64,000 bases of DNA, taken from positions 558,001 to 622,000 of the forward strand of contig NZ_CP132336.1 in the NCBI RefSeq assembly GCF_030758315.1. The letters run 5' to 3'. The translations under genes were made by a program, and so were the position numbers. This DNA comes from Pararhizobium sp. IMCC3301. GTDB lineage: Bacteria; Pseudomonadota; Alphaproteobacteria; Rhizobiales; GCA-2746425. Within the stretch, counting starts at the first letter, position 1. Each line of letters opens with the position of its first letter. This document shows, piece by piece, positions 17,490 through 27,366 of this stretch. The notes beneath the pieces were generated by a model. That model worked only from the letters and a program-made list of their open reading frames with translations. It searched no databases and was not told the origin of the DNA.

Positions 17490-20400
17490 CGGTATTCAAA
17501 AATGCGTCTGAAAATACCCGGCGCAATGGCGGAGATCGGATTGACCGTCAGCAGCGGGCTGCTCATATTTCCTGATACCCTGAAGGTGACGCCCAACAGG
17601 CCCTGATCGCGCCGCCCGCCCATAATGGTTCCAACGATTGGAATACGCGAAAACGCGTTGTTGAGCCCGTATGCAGGCACGTAAACGCCGTTAAGGCGCA
17701 ACTCTGACGCTTTCAGATCAATGCTGCCATTCAGGGTGACTCCCATAGCGGGACCACGGATTTGGGCGTCGTCCATAACAAGGCGGCCATTGCGCAAGTT
17801 GAAATTCATGCTTGCTTCTTCGAAGCTGCGCACAGTCGGCGCGGCCGCTGCTCTGCCGTTTTGACCCGGAATACTCTTTGCCAGTTGCTCCAGGCTCTGA
17901 CTGCCACCAACCCGGAATTTGGCGAGCACCAACTGCCCCACAGTAGCCAGATCGCCCCTGCCGAGGGAGGCCGACAGCGTGAGCGTGCCACCTTTCACAT
18001 TGCTGGAGATATCCAGAAAACTGATCAGACTGCCACCATTTCGCGTATTCAGGCTCAGCCAGGAGGAGCCGTTGCCGCCTTCAATGGTGGCATTCACCGG
18101 CGCATTGCCACCCTGTGAACCGGAGAATTGGAGTGACGAGGGGACACCGCCATCGGTGCGCAGCGAGAATTTGGCATCCTTGATAAATTGTCCACCAAAT
18201 CCGGTCAGAGAGCGCACATTACCGTCAATCACGTAGCTGGTTTTGTCGCCGCCGGTGCCGCTGTTGGCATCTTTTTTCAGGACCATGATAAGGCCCCGGG
18301 CATCGATTTGCTCACCATTAATAGCGATACGATAAGAATTTTTTGCAGTTCGGCTGACATCGACGGCGACTTTGTCGCCTCGGCGCAGAGATACATCTCG
18401 CAGGTCAAGCCGCTCAAGCCCTCGTGCCGAACTGATGGTGGCATCTCCTGACGCCGAGAAACCGTCCCCGGTCAGTCTGATATTCTCCAGATGTTGGCCG
18501 CCACTTGTATCCTGCATCAGAAAATCAAGCTTGCCTGGAACCCCGGAACCCTTGCTCCATCCGAGCGCCGCCAGTGACAATCGCGCTCGTGTCAGATCCA
18601 CCGATACTGCACGTCGGCCCTTTGCATCCACTTCGCCCACCGCCACTGGAGTAGGTCCGGTCAGAATTTCGCTCAGGTCAATTCCCAGTTTTTTCCTCTG
18701 ACTGTCATTCAGAACCAGTCTGATATCTGTCCGCATACCGCTGCTGTCGCCATTCGGCAGGAACAGATCGACATCCGCAGCAATTCCATCAAGCTCGGCA
18801 TTGCCGCGCACCACAGTGCCATCGGCATTACTCTCAACAACGACATCCCCGTTGGAAATCATGCGGCCCTGGATAGGCGCAGTGCTTGAAAAGTCCGTCA
18901 GTCGGACAGTCGCAATGGTGCGTACATCTTCAGGATCAATTTTCTGGTCAAGTATGAAATTTGACGTCACTTCCGCTACCGCGCTGCCACTGATAGAGCT
19001 GGGAGGCAACCCGCGCTTGCGCATGAACCCCAGCGGATCAAGGTTGGAAATTTCCGCCATAACGCGCGCGTCACCCGTCATCGATACCGTGACCTGGGCT
19101 TCAGGGTTGCGCGGACCAAGCACAGGCAGTCTGAATATGGCTGACGGAATATCCACGGTTTTACCGGACGGCGCGGCAGCGCTGCCCTGTTCTACAGAGA
19201 TCGTCAGGCCGAAGGCGTCAAAGCCCACGCGTCCGCTGCGGGCGCTGAGGTCGGGCAGCTTCCCGAATGTTCTGATACGGGCACGGGAAAAGTCGATGCT
19301 TCCTTCAAATGCGCCCTGAGGAAACACTTTTTCCGGATCGCGGTTTCCCATCAGGCCTTCCGGAATCGCAAGGGAAATTTCCGCACCATCAATGATCCCC
19401 TCTTTGACATTGCGAATGAACCATCGCCGCGCCCCGCCAGCCAGCGTTGGCGGCCAAATCTGCTTGAACTCGCGGGCGGGAATGGCAGTGGAGGAAAACG
19501 CACCCGCCACGGAGGGAAACCGGGATTGAAAGTCAACATTTGCCGATCCGATAATCCGGGTGAGCTTGGTTCGAAATTCTATCGTATCGAGGGTAAGATA
19601 CTGGCTCGGGACATCAAACCGGCCGTTGATGCCAATGAGTTCCACTGGCAGCGGCGGCATATTGAGCACGTCCCGGGGAGCAAGAACGGCTTCCCGCGCG
19701 ACCAGACGAATGTCAAGCTCGCTCAACGGGTTGTTTTCTGACGGTTTCACAAATCCGGCAAACGGCAGAATCGTATCGCCAAATTTCAGGCTGGCTTCCT
19801 CAACGCTCACCGCATTCAGTTCCGGGGACCAGATCAGCGAGATAATTCCCCTGTCGAGAAGAGCGACATCCCTATTGCCAATATTTACGTAGGAACTGCC
19901 AATCACAGCTTTGAACGCTGCTGTTGGAACATCGTTGTCGCCGACATATTTGGAGCGCATCGTAAGTGTCACCGGCGCATCACTGCGGATGGAAAAATTC
20001 TCGCGACCAAACGCAGGCATGATTTCCGGAAGAATTATGTCATTCAGCGCCAGTTTGATTTCATTGCCGCGGCCATCTTTCACCGGCTTGGCGCTGCCTT
20101 CAAAACGCCAGGCACCACCGCGGCCAATTCCCGATGCCCGCACTGAAAGTCTGTTGTTCGTCGGCTGAATGGCCAGCGTCGAACTTATGTTCCAATAGTC
20201 GCGCTGCTCGCTGCCCTGAACTGTCACGGCAACGGACCCATCGAGAATGGTAATCCGTTCCAGGCCGCGCTCCGCCGCTACATCGATCACCCGTTGCGCC
20301 GCTTGGTGAAACTGCGCCAGGCCATTTCCCACCCGCGCCAGTGGCGTCGACAGTTTCGGCCGTCCGGACGCATTAGCCGACAGATTCAACAGTCGTAGCG

Positions 20401-20950
20401 AGCGCTGCGCTTCGCTGGTCAGGTGTACAGACACCGAGAGCTGATCGATTTCTATGTCGCGGATGCGTATCTTGCCGCGTGCCAGGCCGGTCAGTTGCAA
20501 CCCGAAGGACAGGTTGTTGGCGGCCAGCGAAACCCGGGAATCGCGATCCTTCAAGCGCGGCTGCGTGATGTGAGCCACCAAACCGCGCAGAGGATCGATC
20601 GAAACAGACACATCCTTGAAATTGAATGCCACATCTTCAGGCAGAGCAGCTTCAACACTTTGTGTCACATGATCAGTCAGCCGCTGCGCAGAAAACGCTT
20701 CTCTGGACAACTGGAAATAAACCGCAGCAACTGCAAGCAACAGGACTGAGAGCAAAATAGTGGGAATGAAAAAGAGCTTGCGGCGCCAGAACTTCCTGCG
20801 CGCCGGTTGGTTCGGACCGGGAGATTGCTGCTGCGCTGGAAATTTCTCCCCCTGCTGTGGCAAATCCCTCTGTGGCACACTACCATGATCGCCAGGCGCA
20901 GATGAGTCAGCGTCAGAATGATTCCCGTCTATTTCGTGGTCCAGGGTCAT
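17486..20950 (-). CDS. Giant AsmA/YhdP-like envelope protein
   Basis: An 1154-residue inner-membrane-anchored protein of the AsmA/YhdP superfamily, thought to bridge inner and outer membranes and carry phospholipids. After a 50-residue Pro/Gln-rich cytosolic stretch there is one membrane segment (about residues 58-78), then a long periplasmic beta-rich region. The C-terminal domain ends in the family-typical [30 protein letters not shown] and [20 protein letters not shown]. It is larger than AsmA and close to YhdP in length. The start at 20950 is divergent from bcp. Substrate and exact subfamily are inference from domain resemblance. Confidence 0.8.
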   Translation of the reverse strand: MTLDHEIDGNHSDADSSAPGDHGSVPQRDLPQQGEKFPAQQQSPGPNQPARRKFWRRKLFFIPTILLSVLLLAVAAVYFQLSREAFSAQRLTDHVTQSVEAALPEDVAFNFKDVSVSIDPLRGLVAHITQPRLKDRDSRVSLAANNLSFGLQLTGLARGKIRIRDIEIDQLSVSVHLTSEAQRSLRLLNLSANASGRPKLSTPLARVGNGLAQFHQAAQRVIDVAAERGLERITILDGSVAVTVQGSEQRDYWNISSTLAIQPTNNRLSVRASGIGRGGAWRFEGSAKPVKDGRGNEIKLALNDIILPEIMPAFGRENFSIRSDAPVTLTMRSKYVGDNDVPTAAFKAVIGSSYVNIGNRDVALLDRGIISLIWSPELNAVSVEEASLKFGDTILPFAGFVKPSENNPLSELDIRLVAREAVLAPRDVLNMPPLPVELIGINGRFDVPSQYLTLDTIEFRTKLTRIIGSANVDFQSRFPSVAGAFSSTAIPAREFKQIWPPTLAGGARRWFIRNVKEGIIDGAEISLAIPEGLMGNRDPEKVFPQGAFEGSIDFSRARIRTFGKLPDLSARSGRVGFDAFGLTISVEQGSAAAPSGKTVDIPSAIFRLPVLGPRNPEAQVTVSMTGDARVMAEISNLDPLGFMRKRGLPPSSISGSAVAEVTSNFILDQKIDPEDVRTIATVRLTDFSSTAPIQGRMISNGDVVVESNADGTVVRGNAELDGIAADVDLFLPNGDSSGMRTDIRLVLNDSQRKKLGIDLSEILTGPTPVAVGEVDAKGRRAVSVDLTRARLSLAALGWSKGSGVPGKLDFLMQDTSGGQHLENIRLTGDGFSASGDATISSARGLERLDLRDVSLRRGDKVAVDVSRTAKNSYRIAINGEQIDARGLIMVLKKDANSGTGGDKTSYVIDGNVRSLTGFGGQFIKDAKFSLRTDGGVPSSLQFSGSQGGNAPVNATIEGGNGSSWLSLNTRNGGSLISFLDISSNVKGGTLTLSASLGRGDLATVGQLVLAKFRVGGSQSLEQLAKSIPGQNGRAAAAPTVRSFEEASMNFNLRNGRLVMDDAQIRGPAMGVTLNGSIDLKASELRLNGVYVPAYGLNNAFSRIPIVGTIMGGRRDQGLLGVTFRVSGNMSSPLLTVNPISAIAPGIFRRIFEYR

Positions 20951-21169
20951 GAACAGCTAATAGATCTGCAACAGTCTGATGACGAATCGAGGACGCATTC
21001 TTGACCTTGTCTCTAAGGAGCCCATCCGCAGGTTGGAAGCTAAAATCCGACATATATGAAGTCACTGATTCAAACCGGCAGGGCAGACAGAATTTCTTCC
21101 TAGACCGCGTCAGATTCAATATCCAGCAAATTTAATTTGCATCTAATCAAGACCAAAGAAAGGCAGTTC

Positions 21170-21634
21170 ATGACAGTCCAGCAAGGCGACATCGCACCGG
21201 ATTTTTCGCTTCCGGCAAATGGCGATGGTAATGTTACGCTATCGGCTCAACGCGGCAAAGCTCTGGTGTTGTTTTTCTATCCAAAGGACGACACTTCCGG
21301 CTGCACCAAAGAGGCCACCGACTTTTCTCAACAAAAAGCTGAGTTTGACAGCCTCAACGTCACCATCATCGGGATGTCGCCGGATTCAGTCAAAAGGCAT
21401 GATAAATTCATTGCCAAACACAATCTGACTATCACGCTGGCATCAGATGAGGAGAAAACCGCGCTGTCCGCTTATGGCGTTTGGGTCGAAAAAAGCATGT
21501 ATGGTCGGAAATATATGGGCGTCGAACGGTCCACATTCCTGATCGACAAGGACGGCACCATCGTCAGAGCTTGGCGAAAAGTGAAAGTTCCCGGCCATGT
21601 TGACGAGGTTCTCGCTGCCGCCAGGGCGCTGTGA
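21170..21634 (+). CDS. bcp: Thiol peroxidase Bcp/PrxQ, one-cysteine form
   Basis: A 154-residue peroxiredoxin that reduces peroxides through a peroxidatic cysteine. Cys45 sits in DTSGCTKEATDF, aligned with Cys45 of E. coli Bcp. The usual resolving cysteine five residues later is Thr50 here, and Cys45 is the only cysteine in the protein, so it must work by a 1-Cys mechanism with an external reductant. The ATG at 21170 is chosen over the upstream extension to 21137 because homologues begin there and AAAGAAAGG lies just upstream. It is divergent from the AsmA-like gene and followed by an M23 peptidase gene in the same direction. Confidence 0.93.
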   Translation: MTVQQGDIAPDFSLPANGDGNVTLSAQRGKALVLFFYPKDDTSGCTKEATDFSQQKAEFDSLNVTIIGMSPDSVKRHDKFIAKHNLTITLASDEEKTALSAYGVWVEKSMYGRKYMGVERSTFLIDKDGTIVRAWRKVKVPGHVDEVLAAARAL

Positions 21635-21842
21635 GCGGAGCACATGCATTCAAACAATCCCGGGATTAAGCGCGGCTGCGCTTGCTTGACGGGCCGGTGA
21701 GAGCCGTCGCAGGCACCCGGCGGCACGTCACTGTCAGGATTGCTCAGGGCTGGCGTTAACGGGTTATTTTACTTTTGGAAAGCCGGCGTTAACCTTAATC
21801 ATGTGTAATAACACTTAGTTGTATTGCGTATGAGTGGTAAAA

Positions 21843-23141
21843 ATGTCGAAAAATGTAGACAAGCGTAAAATCCGCCCGACAGATCAGAGACATGCAAAAC
21901 GCATAATCCTGAGTTTCGGTCAGAAAACCATTGTCCTCGCGGTTCACCCCTGGGTCCTGACCAGCGTGCTGACAGCTCTGCTCCTGTTGGCATTTTTTAA
22001 TGTTGGCGCGGGTTTATATCTGTTCAAGCGTGACGATCTTCTGGCGCGCAATGCGACACAGGAAATCGAGTTGCGTCAGGCCTATGAAGCAAAATTCCAA
22101 CGCTTTCAGACTGTCATGGAATCCATTCGCGACCAGTCTGCAGATGAACGTCTGCGCCTGGCCAGTGAACTGGCTGGACTGGCCGAGCGCCAGAACCGCT
22201 ACGCTTCAAAACAGGCGCGCGTGGCAGCAGTTCTCGACAATGCCCGGAAAATGGGTATCCGCGTGGCCAGCGTTTCAACTCCCACTCCGGTTATCAAGCC
22301 GGGCAGCGCGTCTCTGCTTGCAGACAGCGGTTTGTCATTGGGTGGAGACGAGAGCGCAGTCGGCGGCTCTGAAATACTTCTGGATGATGGTCTCGATGCC
22401 ATGCCCGAGACTTTTGAAGACTTTGAGCGCCATTCCAGTCTGGTCGACCCGTTCAACACCATTGAACAGTTCCAATCTGACCTGGACGCGATGGAAGAGC
22501 TGAATGTTGTTTCGGTACAGGCCGTGGCGACAGCAATATCTGATGAGCATGAAGCCTATCGGGCAGCTTTGTCCGGCTTGCCGGTTGAACTGAAATTGCC
22601 ATCAGAAACAAAGGATGTGGGTGGCCCCTTCCTGCCAGCAGACTTCGATGAAGAAGCCCTTGATGCGGCGTCCAAACGGATTGACACTCAACTGAAGGGT
22701 ATTTCCCGTTTGCGTGAACTGTCAGTGTCTTTGCCGATTTCCAAACCACTGAAAACACTCAACAGATCGAGTAATTTCGGACGCAGAATTGACCCGTTCC
22801 GCAAGAGTGCTTCGTTTCATTCAGGCATTGACTACCGTGCGCCGACCGGCACGCCGGTGATGGCAACGGCAGATGGTCAGGTATTGAAGGCGGGCCGTTC
22901 AGGTGGATATGGCATCATTGTTGAACTGCGCCATGCCAACGGGTTGACGACACGTTTTGGTCATCTCAGCAAAACCCTTGTGAAAGCCGGACAATCAGTC
23001 AAACGTGGCGACATAATTGCCGAAGTCGGCAGCACCGGACGCAGCACCGGCCCTCATCTTCATTATGAAGTACGGAACCAGGGAAAGGTGCGCAATCCGC
23101 AGACTTTCATGGACGCCGGAAAACAGGTCCCGCACCTGTGA
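21843..23141 (+). CDS. Membrane-anchored M23 family metallopeptidase
   Basis: A 432-residue protein with one N-terminal membrane segment (about residues 32-57), a periplasmic helical region (about 60-120 and 200-290), and a C-terminal LytM/M23 domain. The zinc motifs HSGIDYRAP (HxxxD) and HLHYE (HxH) are both present, so it is probably an active peptidoglycan endopeptidase rather than a degenerate EnvC-type activator. The ATG at 21843 is preferred; a GTG at 21834 is an alternative. The gene converges on prfB. A role in septal or side-wall peptidoglycan turnover is likely. Confidence 0.9.
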   Translation: MSKNVDKRKIRPTDQRHAKRIILSFGQKTIVLAVHPWVLTSVLTALLLLAFFNVGAGLYLFKRDDLLARNATQEIELRQAYEAKFQRFQTVMESIRDQSADERLRLASELAGLAERQNRYASKQARVAAVLDNARKMGIRVASVSTPTPVIKPGSASLLADSGLSLGGDESAVGGSEILLDDGLDAMPETFEDFERHSSLVDPFNTIEQFQSDLDAMEELNVVSVQAVATAISDEHEAYRAALSGLPVELKLPSETKDVGGPFLPADFDEEALDAASKRIDTQLKGISRLRELSVSLPISKPLKTLNRSSNFGRRIDPFRKSASFHSGIDYRAPTGTPVMATADGQVLKAGRSGGYGIIVELRHANGLTTRFGHLSKTLVKAGQSVKRGDIIAEVGSTGRSTGPHLHYEVRNQGKVRNPQTFMDAGKQVPHL

Positions 23142-23197
23142 CCCCTGACTGGTGATCGCAACCTGAATTATCTGACGGTTGAAATGCCGGAAACAGT

Positions 23198-23221
23198 CGG
23201 CGGAGGGTAGCAAGTCCGCCG
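23198..23221. terminator. Possible hairpin between convergent M23 peptidase and prfB genes
   Basis: CGGCGGA and TCCGCCG form a perfect 7-bp stem around a 10-nt loop directly after the prfB stop codon, between two convergent genes. Neither strand has a good U-run, so function as an intrinsic terminator is uncertain. Confidence 0.35.
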
Positions 23222-23222
23222 C

Positions 23223-24354
23223 TTATTCGATGTCATCCACATCCGCAGAAGCACCGCCCTCGATGCGTTGTGCCAGAGACGCCTCGAGAAACGGATCAAT
23301 GCCGCCGTCCAGAACTTTTTGCGGATCTGTGCTCTCCATGGATGTGCGCAGATCTTTGACCAATTGATAGGGCTGAAGCACGTAGGAACGAATTTGATGG
23401 CCCCAGCCGACCGTGGATTTTGAAGAGGCCTCTTCCATCGCGGCTTCCTCACGTTTTTTCAGCTCTTCTTCATAGAGACGCGAGCGCAGCATGCTCCAAG
23501 CCGTGGCCTTGTTTTTATGCTGCGAGCGATCATTCTGACACTGCACCACGACCCCGGATGGCAGATGAGTAATCCTCACCGCGGAATCGGTGGTATTGAC
23601 GTGCTGGCCGCCAGCCCCTGAGGCGCGATATGTATCGATGCGAACTTCTGAATCCGGAATATCTATTTCAATGGAATCATCAATCACAGGATAGACCCAG
23701 ACGCTGGCAAAACTGGTATGGCGCCGGGCATTGCTGTCAAAAGGTGAAATCCGAACCAGACGATGCACCCCCGACTCGGTTTTCAGCCAGCCATAGGAAT
23801 CAGCGCCTTTGACGAGTATCGTCGCAGACTTGATGCCTGCCTCTTCGCCGTCCTGCTCTTCGATAATCTCGACCTTGCGTCCCTCTCGCCCGCCCCATCG
23901 TGTATACATCCGCAGCAGCATGGAGGCCCAGTCCTGGCTCTCTGTTCCACCGGCTCCGGAATGAATTTCCACATAGGTGTCATTGCCGTCCACTTCCCCG
24001 GAAAGCATGGCGCGGATCTGCTGTTCCCTGACCTTGGAACTGAGCTCTGAAATTGCGGCTTCCGCATCCGTGACAATGTCGTCATCGCCATCGGCCTCAC
24101 CCAGCTCAATCAGCTCCACATTATCGGCAAGAGCCGTTTGCAGACTGGCAATGCCGGTGATCTGGTCATCCAGATTTTGCCGCTCACGCATGATTTTCTG
24201 TGCCTGCGTGGCGTCGTCCCAAAGCTTGGGATCTTCCACAAGCGCATTCAGTTCGGCAAGGCGAATGCGTGCATTGTCCCAGTCAAAGATGCCTCCTTAG
24301 CAGGGTGAGTGCCTGCTCGATGTCATCAACAATTTGCTGCGTCTCGGCCCGCAT
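23223..24354 (-). CDS. prfB: Peptide chain release factor 2, made by programmed +1 frameshifting
   Basis: RF2 terminates translation at UGA and UAA. The gene starts at the ATG at 24354, reads 23 codons ending RRHL, and meets an in-frame TGA at 24285-24283. The site is AGGAGG, three bases, CTT TGA C, the classic RF2 autoregulatory slip: ribosomes shift +1 on CTT and continue with GAC into the long frame, giving 376 residues in total. The long frame contains the GGQ motif ([16 protein letters not shown]) and the UGA-recognition SPF tripeptide ([10 protein letters not shown]). Calling a start at 24239 would lose the N-terminal domain. Low RF2 activity promotes the shift, which closes the feedback loop. 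Confidence 0.96.
24283..24300 (-). promoter_or_regulatory. prfB programmed frameshift signal
   Basis: On the minus strand an internal Shine-Dalgarno-like AGGAGG lies three bases before the slippery CTT and the in-frame TGA followed by C. This is the arrangement known from E. coli prfB, where the internal SD pairs with 16S rRNA and pushes the ribosome +1. Confidence 0.95.
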
Positions 24355-24392
24355 TGGCAGATCTCCGGATTTCGCGAAGGAACAAAAAATTT

Positions 24393-24425
24393 AAGCGCGT
24401 GGGCTTATGCATGACCCACGCGCTT
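24393..24425 (-). terminator. Rho-independent terminator downstream of mrcA
   Basis: A perfect 11-bp stem (AAGCGCGTGGG and CCCACGCGCTT) with an 11-nt loop. Read on the minus strand it is followed by AAATTTTTTGTT, a good U-tract, so it terminates mrcA transcription before prfB. Confidence 0.88.
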
Positions 24426-24474
24426 TGTTCAAGGCTTCAATTGCTACGGGCCGGCATGCTGCCAGCCAAAGCAG

Positions 24475-26979
24475 CTAATAAAGACCGCCGGTGCCGGAAA
24501 TCACCGCCCGGTCAGATTCAGGTGCAACCGTCAAAGGTTGGTTGAAACCATCAGAATAACCGATCACCGAATAATCGTCGGGAGGCCCAGTGCCGGGCTT
24601 GAAGGCCTCCATGATGACCCCTTCACTTTCGCCACTGGCTCTCAGACCGGTTTTTCGGTCAATCGGAATCAGCGTCAGGCCCTGGGGAAGGCGGAATGGC
24701 ACAGCCGGCGTATCCGCCAGAGCCTCCATCATAAAGTCTTTGAAGATGGGAGCTGCCAATTGACCGCCAGTGGCACCACGGCCCATTGGCCGGGGATTGT
24801 CGTAACCGACATAGACAGCCGCAACCAGATCAGGCGAAAATCCGACGAACCACGCGTCTTTTTCATCATTCGTGGTCCCCGTCTTACCGGCAATCGGCTT
24901 GCCGACTTCGCGGACCACCGTAGCCGTGCCACGCTGCACAACACCTTCCAGCATCGAGGTGACCTGATAGGCGGTCATGGGATCCAGCACCTGCATGCGC
25001 TCATCTATAAGAACCGGCTCTTCCTGCCCGGCCCACGACGTTGCTTCGCAGCCTTCGCAGACCCGCTGATCGTGCCGAAAAATCGTCTTGCCGAAACGGT
25101 CCTGAATTCGGTCGATTAGCGTCGGCTCGATTTTCCGGCCGCCATTGGCAAATACGCTGAAAGCACTGGCCATGCGCATCGCTGTTGTTTCACCGGCACC
25201 CAAAGCCATCGACAGAACCGGCTGAAGATTATCGTAGACCCCAAAACGCCGCGCATATTCTGCAATCAATGGCATTCCCATATCCTGCGCCAGGCGCACC
25301 GTCATCACATTGCGCGAGCGTTCTATGCCCGTCCGCAACGTCGAAGGACCCAGATAATTGCGGCCATAGTTCTGAGGTTTCCAGATCTTGCCGCCGGATG
25401 AAATTTCAATCGGTGCGTCCATAACCACTGAAGAAGGCGTATAGCCATTGTCCAGGGCTGTCGCATAGACAATGGGCTTGAAAGAAGAGCCGGGCTGACG
25501 GTTGGCCTGTGTCGCACGGTTGAATTCGCTGGCGTCAAACGAAAATCCCCCGACCAGAGCCTTCACCCGACCGGTATGCGGGTCCATAACAACCATGGCG
25601 CCATTAATTTCCGGAACCTGGCGCAATCGGTAAGTGGCATCGGTATCGGCAACCTGTTCAACAAAAATCACGTCGCCCACTGACACCACATCGGAAACGC
25701 CTTTGACCGCCCGGCCCTTGCGTTCACCAACAGACCATTTGGCCCATTTAACATATTCCAATGGCAGAACACCGGTTTTGCGTTCATCTGACAGGCCACG
25801 CGAGCGAATGGAATCCGGACGGATGCCAAGCGTCGCCTGCTCGGCATTGACGTCAAGCACAACAGCCAGAGGCCATTCGGGAACATCGGACATCGGCTCG
25901 ATTTCGCCGACAAGTTTGCCCCAGTCACTCGCCGCTGTCAGTTCAACTTTGGCCTTCGGGCCACGCCATCCACGCGCCTCGTCAAATTTGATCAGACCAT
26001 TCTGCATTGCCGCGCGAGCCTGGACCTGTGTTTCAGGATCGAGCGTGGTGCGAACTGACAGGCCACCGCCATACAGCTTTTCCTCGCCATAAATCTCCAA
26101 CAATTTACGGCGGACTTCCTCAGCGAAAAAATCGGCCGCAAATGTTTGACCGCCATATTCGCGAAGTCTTACCCGCAGTGGCAGCGCCCGGGCCGCGTCC
26201 GACTGTTCAACAGTGATGTATCCGTTGACCTGCATCCGCTCCAGAACATAGTTCCGCCGCTCAATCGCAGCTTCGGTTTCGCGGAAAGGGTGATAATTGT
26301 TCGGACCCTTGGGGAGCGCGGCAAGATAGGCGGCCTCCTCCAAAGTGAGTTCGTGGACGGATTTATCAAAATAATTCAGCGAGGCCGCGGCAACGCCATA
26401 GGAGCCAAGCCCAAGGTAAATCTCGTTGAGATACAATTCCAGAATCTTGTCTTTGGTATAAGCCTGTTCGATGCGCAGTGCGAGCATCGCTTCCTTGACC
26501 TTTCGGGTCATCGTGCGCTCGCTGGACAGCAGAAAGTTCTTCGCAACCTGCTGAGTGATGGTCGATGCACCGGCAAAGCGCCGGCCACTGCCTATGCCCT
26601 GAAGATTACGCGCCATCGCGGTCGCAATACCGACATAATCGACACCCTGGTGGCGATAAAAGTTTTTGTCCTCGGCGCTCAGAAAGGCCGCCTTGAGAAG
26701 ATCCGGTATGGTCGCGGCAGGCAGGTACAATCGCCGCTCTTTGGCATATTCGGCAATCAGAATACCGTCAGCGGCATGGACGCGCGTCATGACCGGCGGC
26801 TCATAAGCGCTCAGCACTTCATAATCCGGCAGTTCTTCCGCATACTGCGTCAGAAAATAGGCAGCGACGCCGCCGACACTGAGCGCTGCCACTGTTCCAA
26901 AAGCGAACAGAAAGCCGAAAATCCTTACAAACATTGATCGCTTCGCCTTCTTGCCACGGCGGTTGCCTGCGCCATTCAT
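24475..26979 (-). CDS. mrcA: Penicillin-binding protein 1A (bifunctional)
   Basis: An 834-residue class A PBP that polymerises glycan strands and cross-links peptides on the periplasmic face. One N-terminal membrane segment (about 18-40) is followed by a glycosyltransferase 51 domain with SAEDKNFYRHQGVD and GASTITQQVAKNF. The transpeptidase domain has SSFK (PGSSFKPIVYA), SRN (ERSRNVMT) and KTGT (GKTGTTNDEKDAW). An OB-like insert (VGDVIFVEQV) lies between the two domains. All catalytic motifs are intact. It lies downstream of amiC in the same direction, with a 387-nt gap containing hairpins, and is closed by a strong terminator. Confidence 0.96.
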   Translation of the reverse strand: MNGAGNRRGKKAKRSMFVRIFGFLFAFGTVAALSVGGVAAYFLTQYAEELPDYEVLSAYEPPVMTRVHAADGILIAEYAKERRLYLPAATIPDLLKAAFLSAEDKNFYRHQGVDYVGIATAMARNLQGIGSGRRFAGASTITQQVAKNFLLSSERTMTRKVKEAMLALRIEQAYTKDKILELYLNEIYLGLGSYGVAAASLNYFDKSVHELTLEEAAYLAALPKGPNNYHPFRETEAAIERRNYVLERMQVNGYITVEQSDAARALPLRVRLREYGGQTFAADFFAEEVRRKLLEIYGEEKLYGGGLSVRTTLDPETQVQARAAMQNGLIKFDEARGWRGPKAKVELTAASDWGKLVGEIEPMSDVPEWPLAVVLDVNAEQATLGIRPDSIRSRGLSDERKTGVLPLEYVKWAKWSVGERKGRAVKGVSDVVSVGDVIFVEQVADTDATYRLRQVPEINGAMVVMDPHTGRVKALVGGFSFDASEFNRATQANRQPGSSFKPIVYATALDNGYTPSSVVMDAPIEISSGGKIWKPQNYGRNYLGPSTLRTGIERSRNVMTVRLAQDMGMPLIAEYARRFGVYDNLQPVLSMALGAGETTAMRMASAFSVFANGGRKIEPTLIDRIQDRFGKTIFRHDQRVCEGCEATSWAGQEEPVLIDERMQVLDPMTAYQVTSMLEGVVQRGTATVVREVGKPIAGKTGTTNDEKDAWFVGFSPDLVAAVYVGYDNPRPMGRGATGGQLAAPIFKDFMMEALADTPAVPFRLPQGLTLIPIDRKTGLRASGESEGVIMEAFKPGTGPPDDYSVIGYSDGFNQPLTVAPESDRAVISGTGGLY

Positions 26980-27366
26980 CTCACGCGTAATCCTTGTTTC
27001 CAGTCCGTCAAGCAGTTCAAGACGATCTCCCGAACCTGTCTCTTTCAGGACCTGATCACTGTCACGGCCACACGTAAAACCTGGCCATGTCAGTGTATTC
27101 CCTAACGAATCTTAATCCGAAAGGACATATAGGTCTTTTCAACCAATTTGGGCGAAATTGGGTAGTTTCGGGGAATTGCCTGCCTTTTTCCCGGTGTGTG
27201 GCAGATTTATTACAAATCTGTGTCCCCCGGACGTAAATTTCGGACCAACAAAGCGCAATTCCGCGATTATTGCTTGCTTCTGCCAGTGCGCGAGCGACAG
27301 CCATAATCGCGCCCGGATCAATTATGACGCGGGCGCGAAGGCAGGTGCAGGCTCGTGCAGATATTT
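26980..27366. other. 387-nt gap between amiC and mrcA with two inverted repeats
   Basis: No convincing gene. Two exact inverted repeats are present: CAGATTT, five bases, AAATCTG at 27202-27220, and TCGCGCCCG, 14 bases, CGGGCGCGA at 27307-27338. The second sits just after the amiC stop and may stabilise the amiC mRNA end or act as a weak terminator, although no U-tract follows. The mrcA promoter should lie in the left half. Confidence 0.55.

Noticed and set aside
23223-24239. prfB starting at the ATG at 24239
   Set aside because: The programmed frameshift site and conserved N-terminal peptide upstream show that the real start is at 24354.
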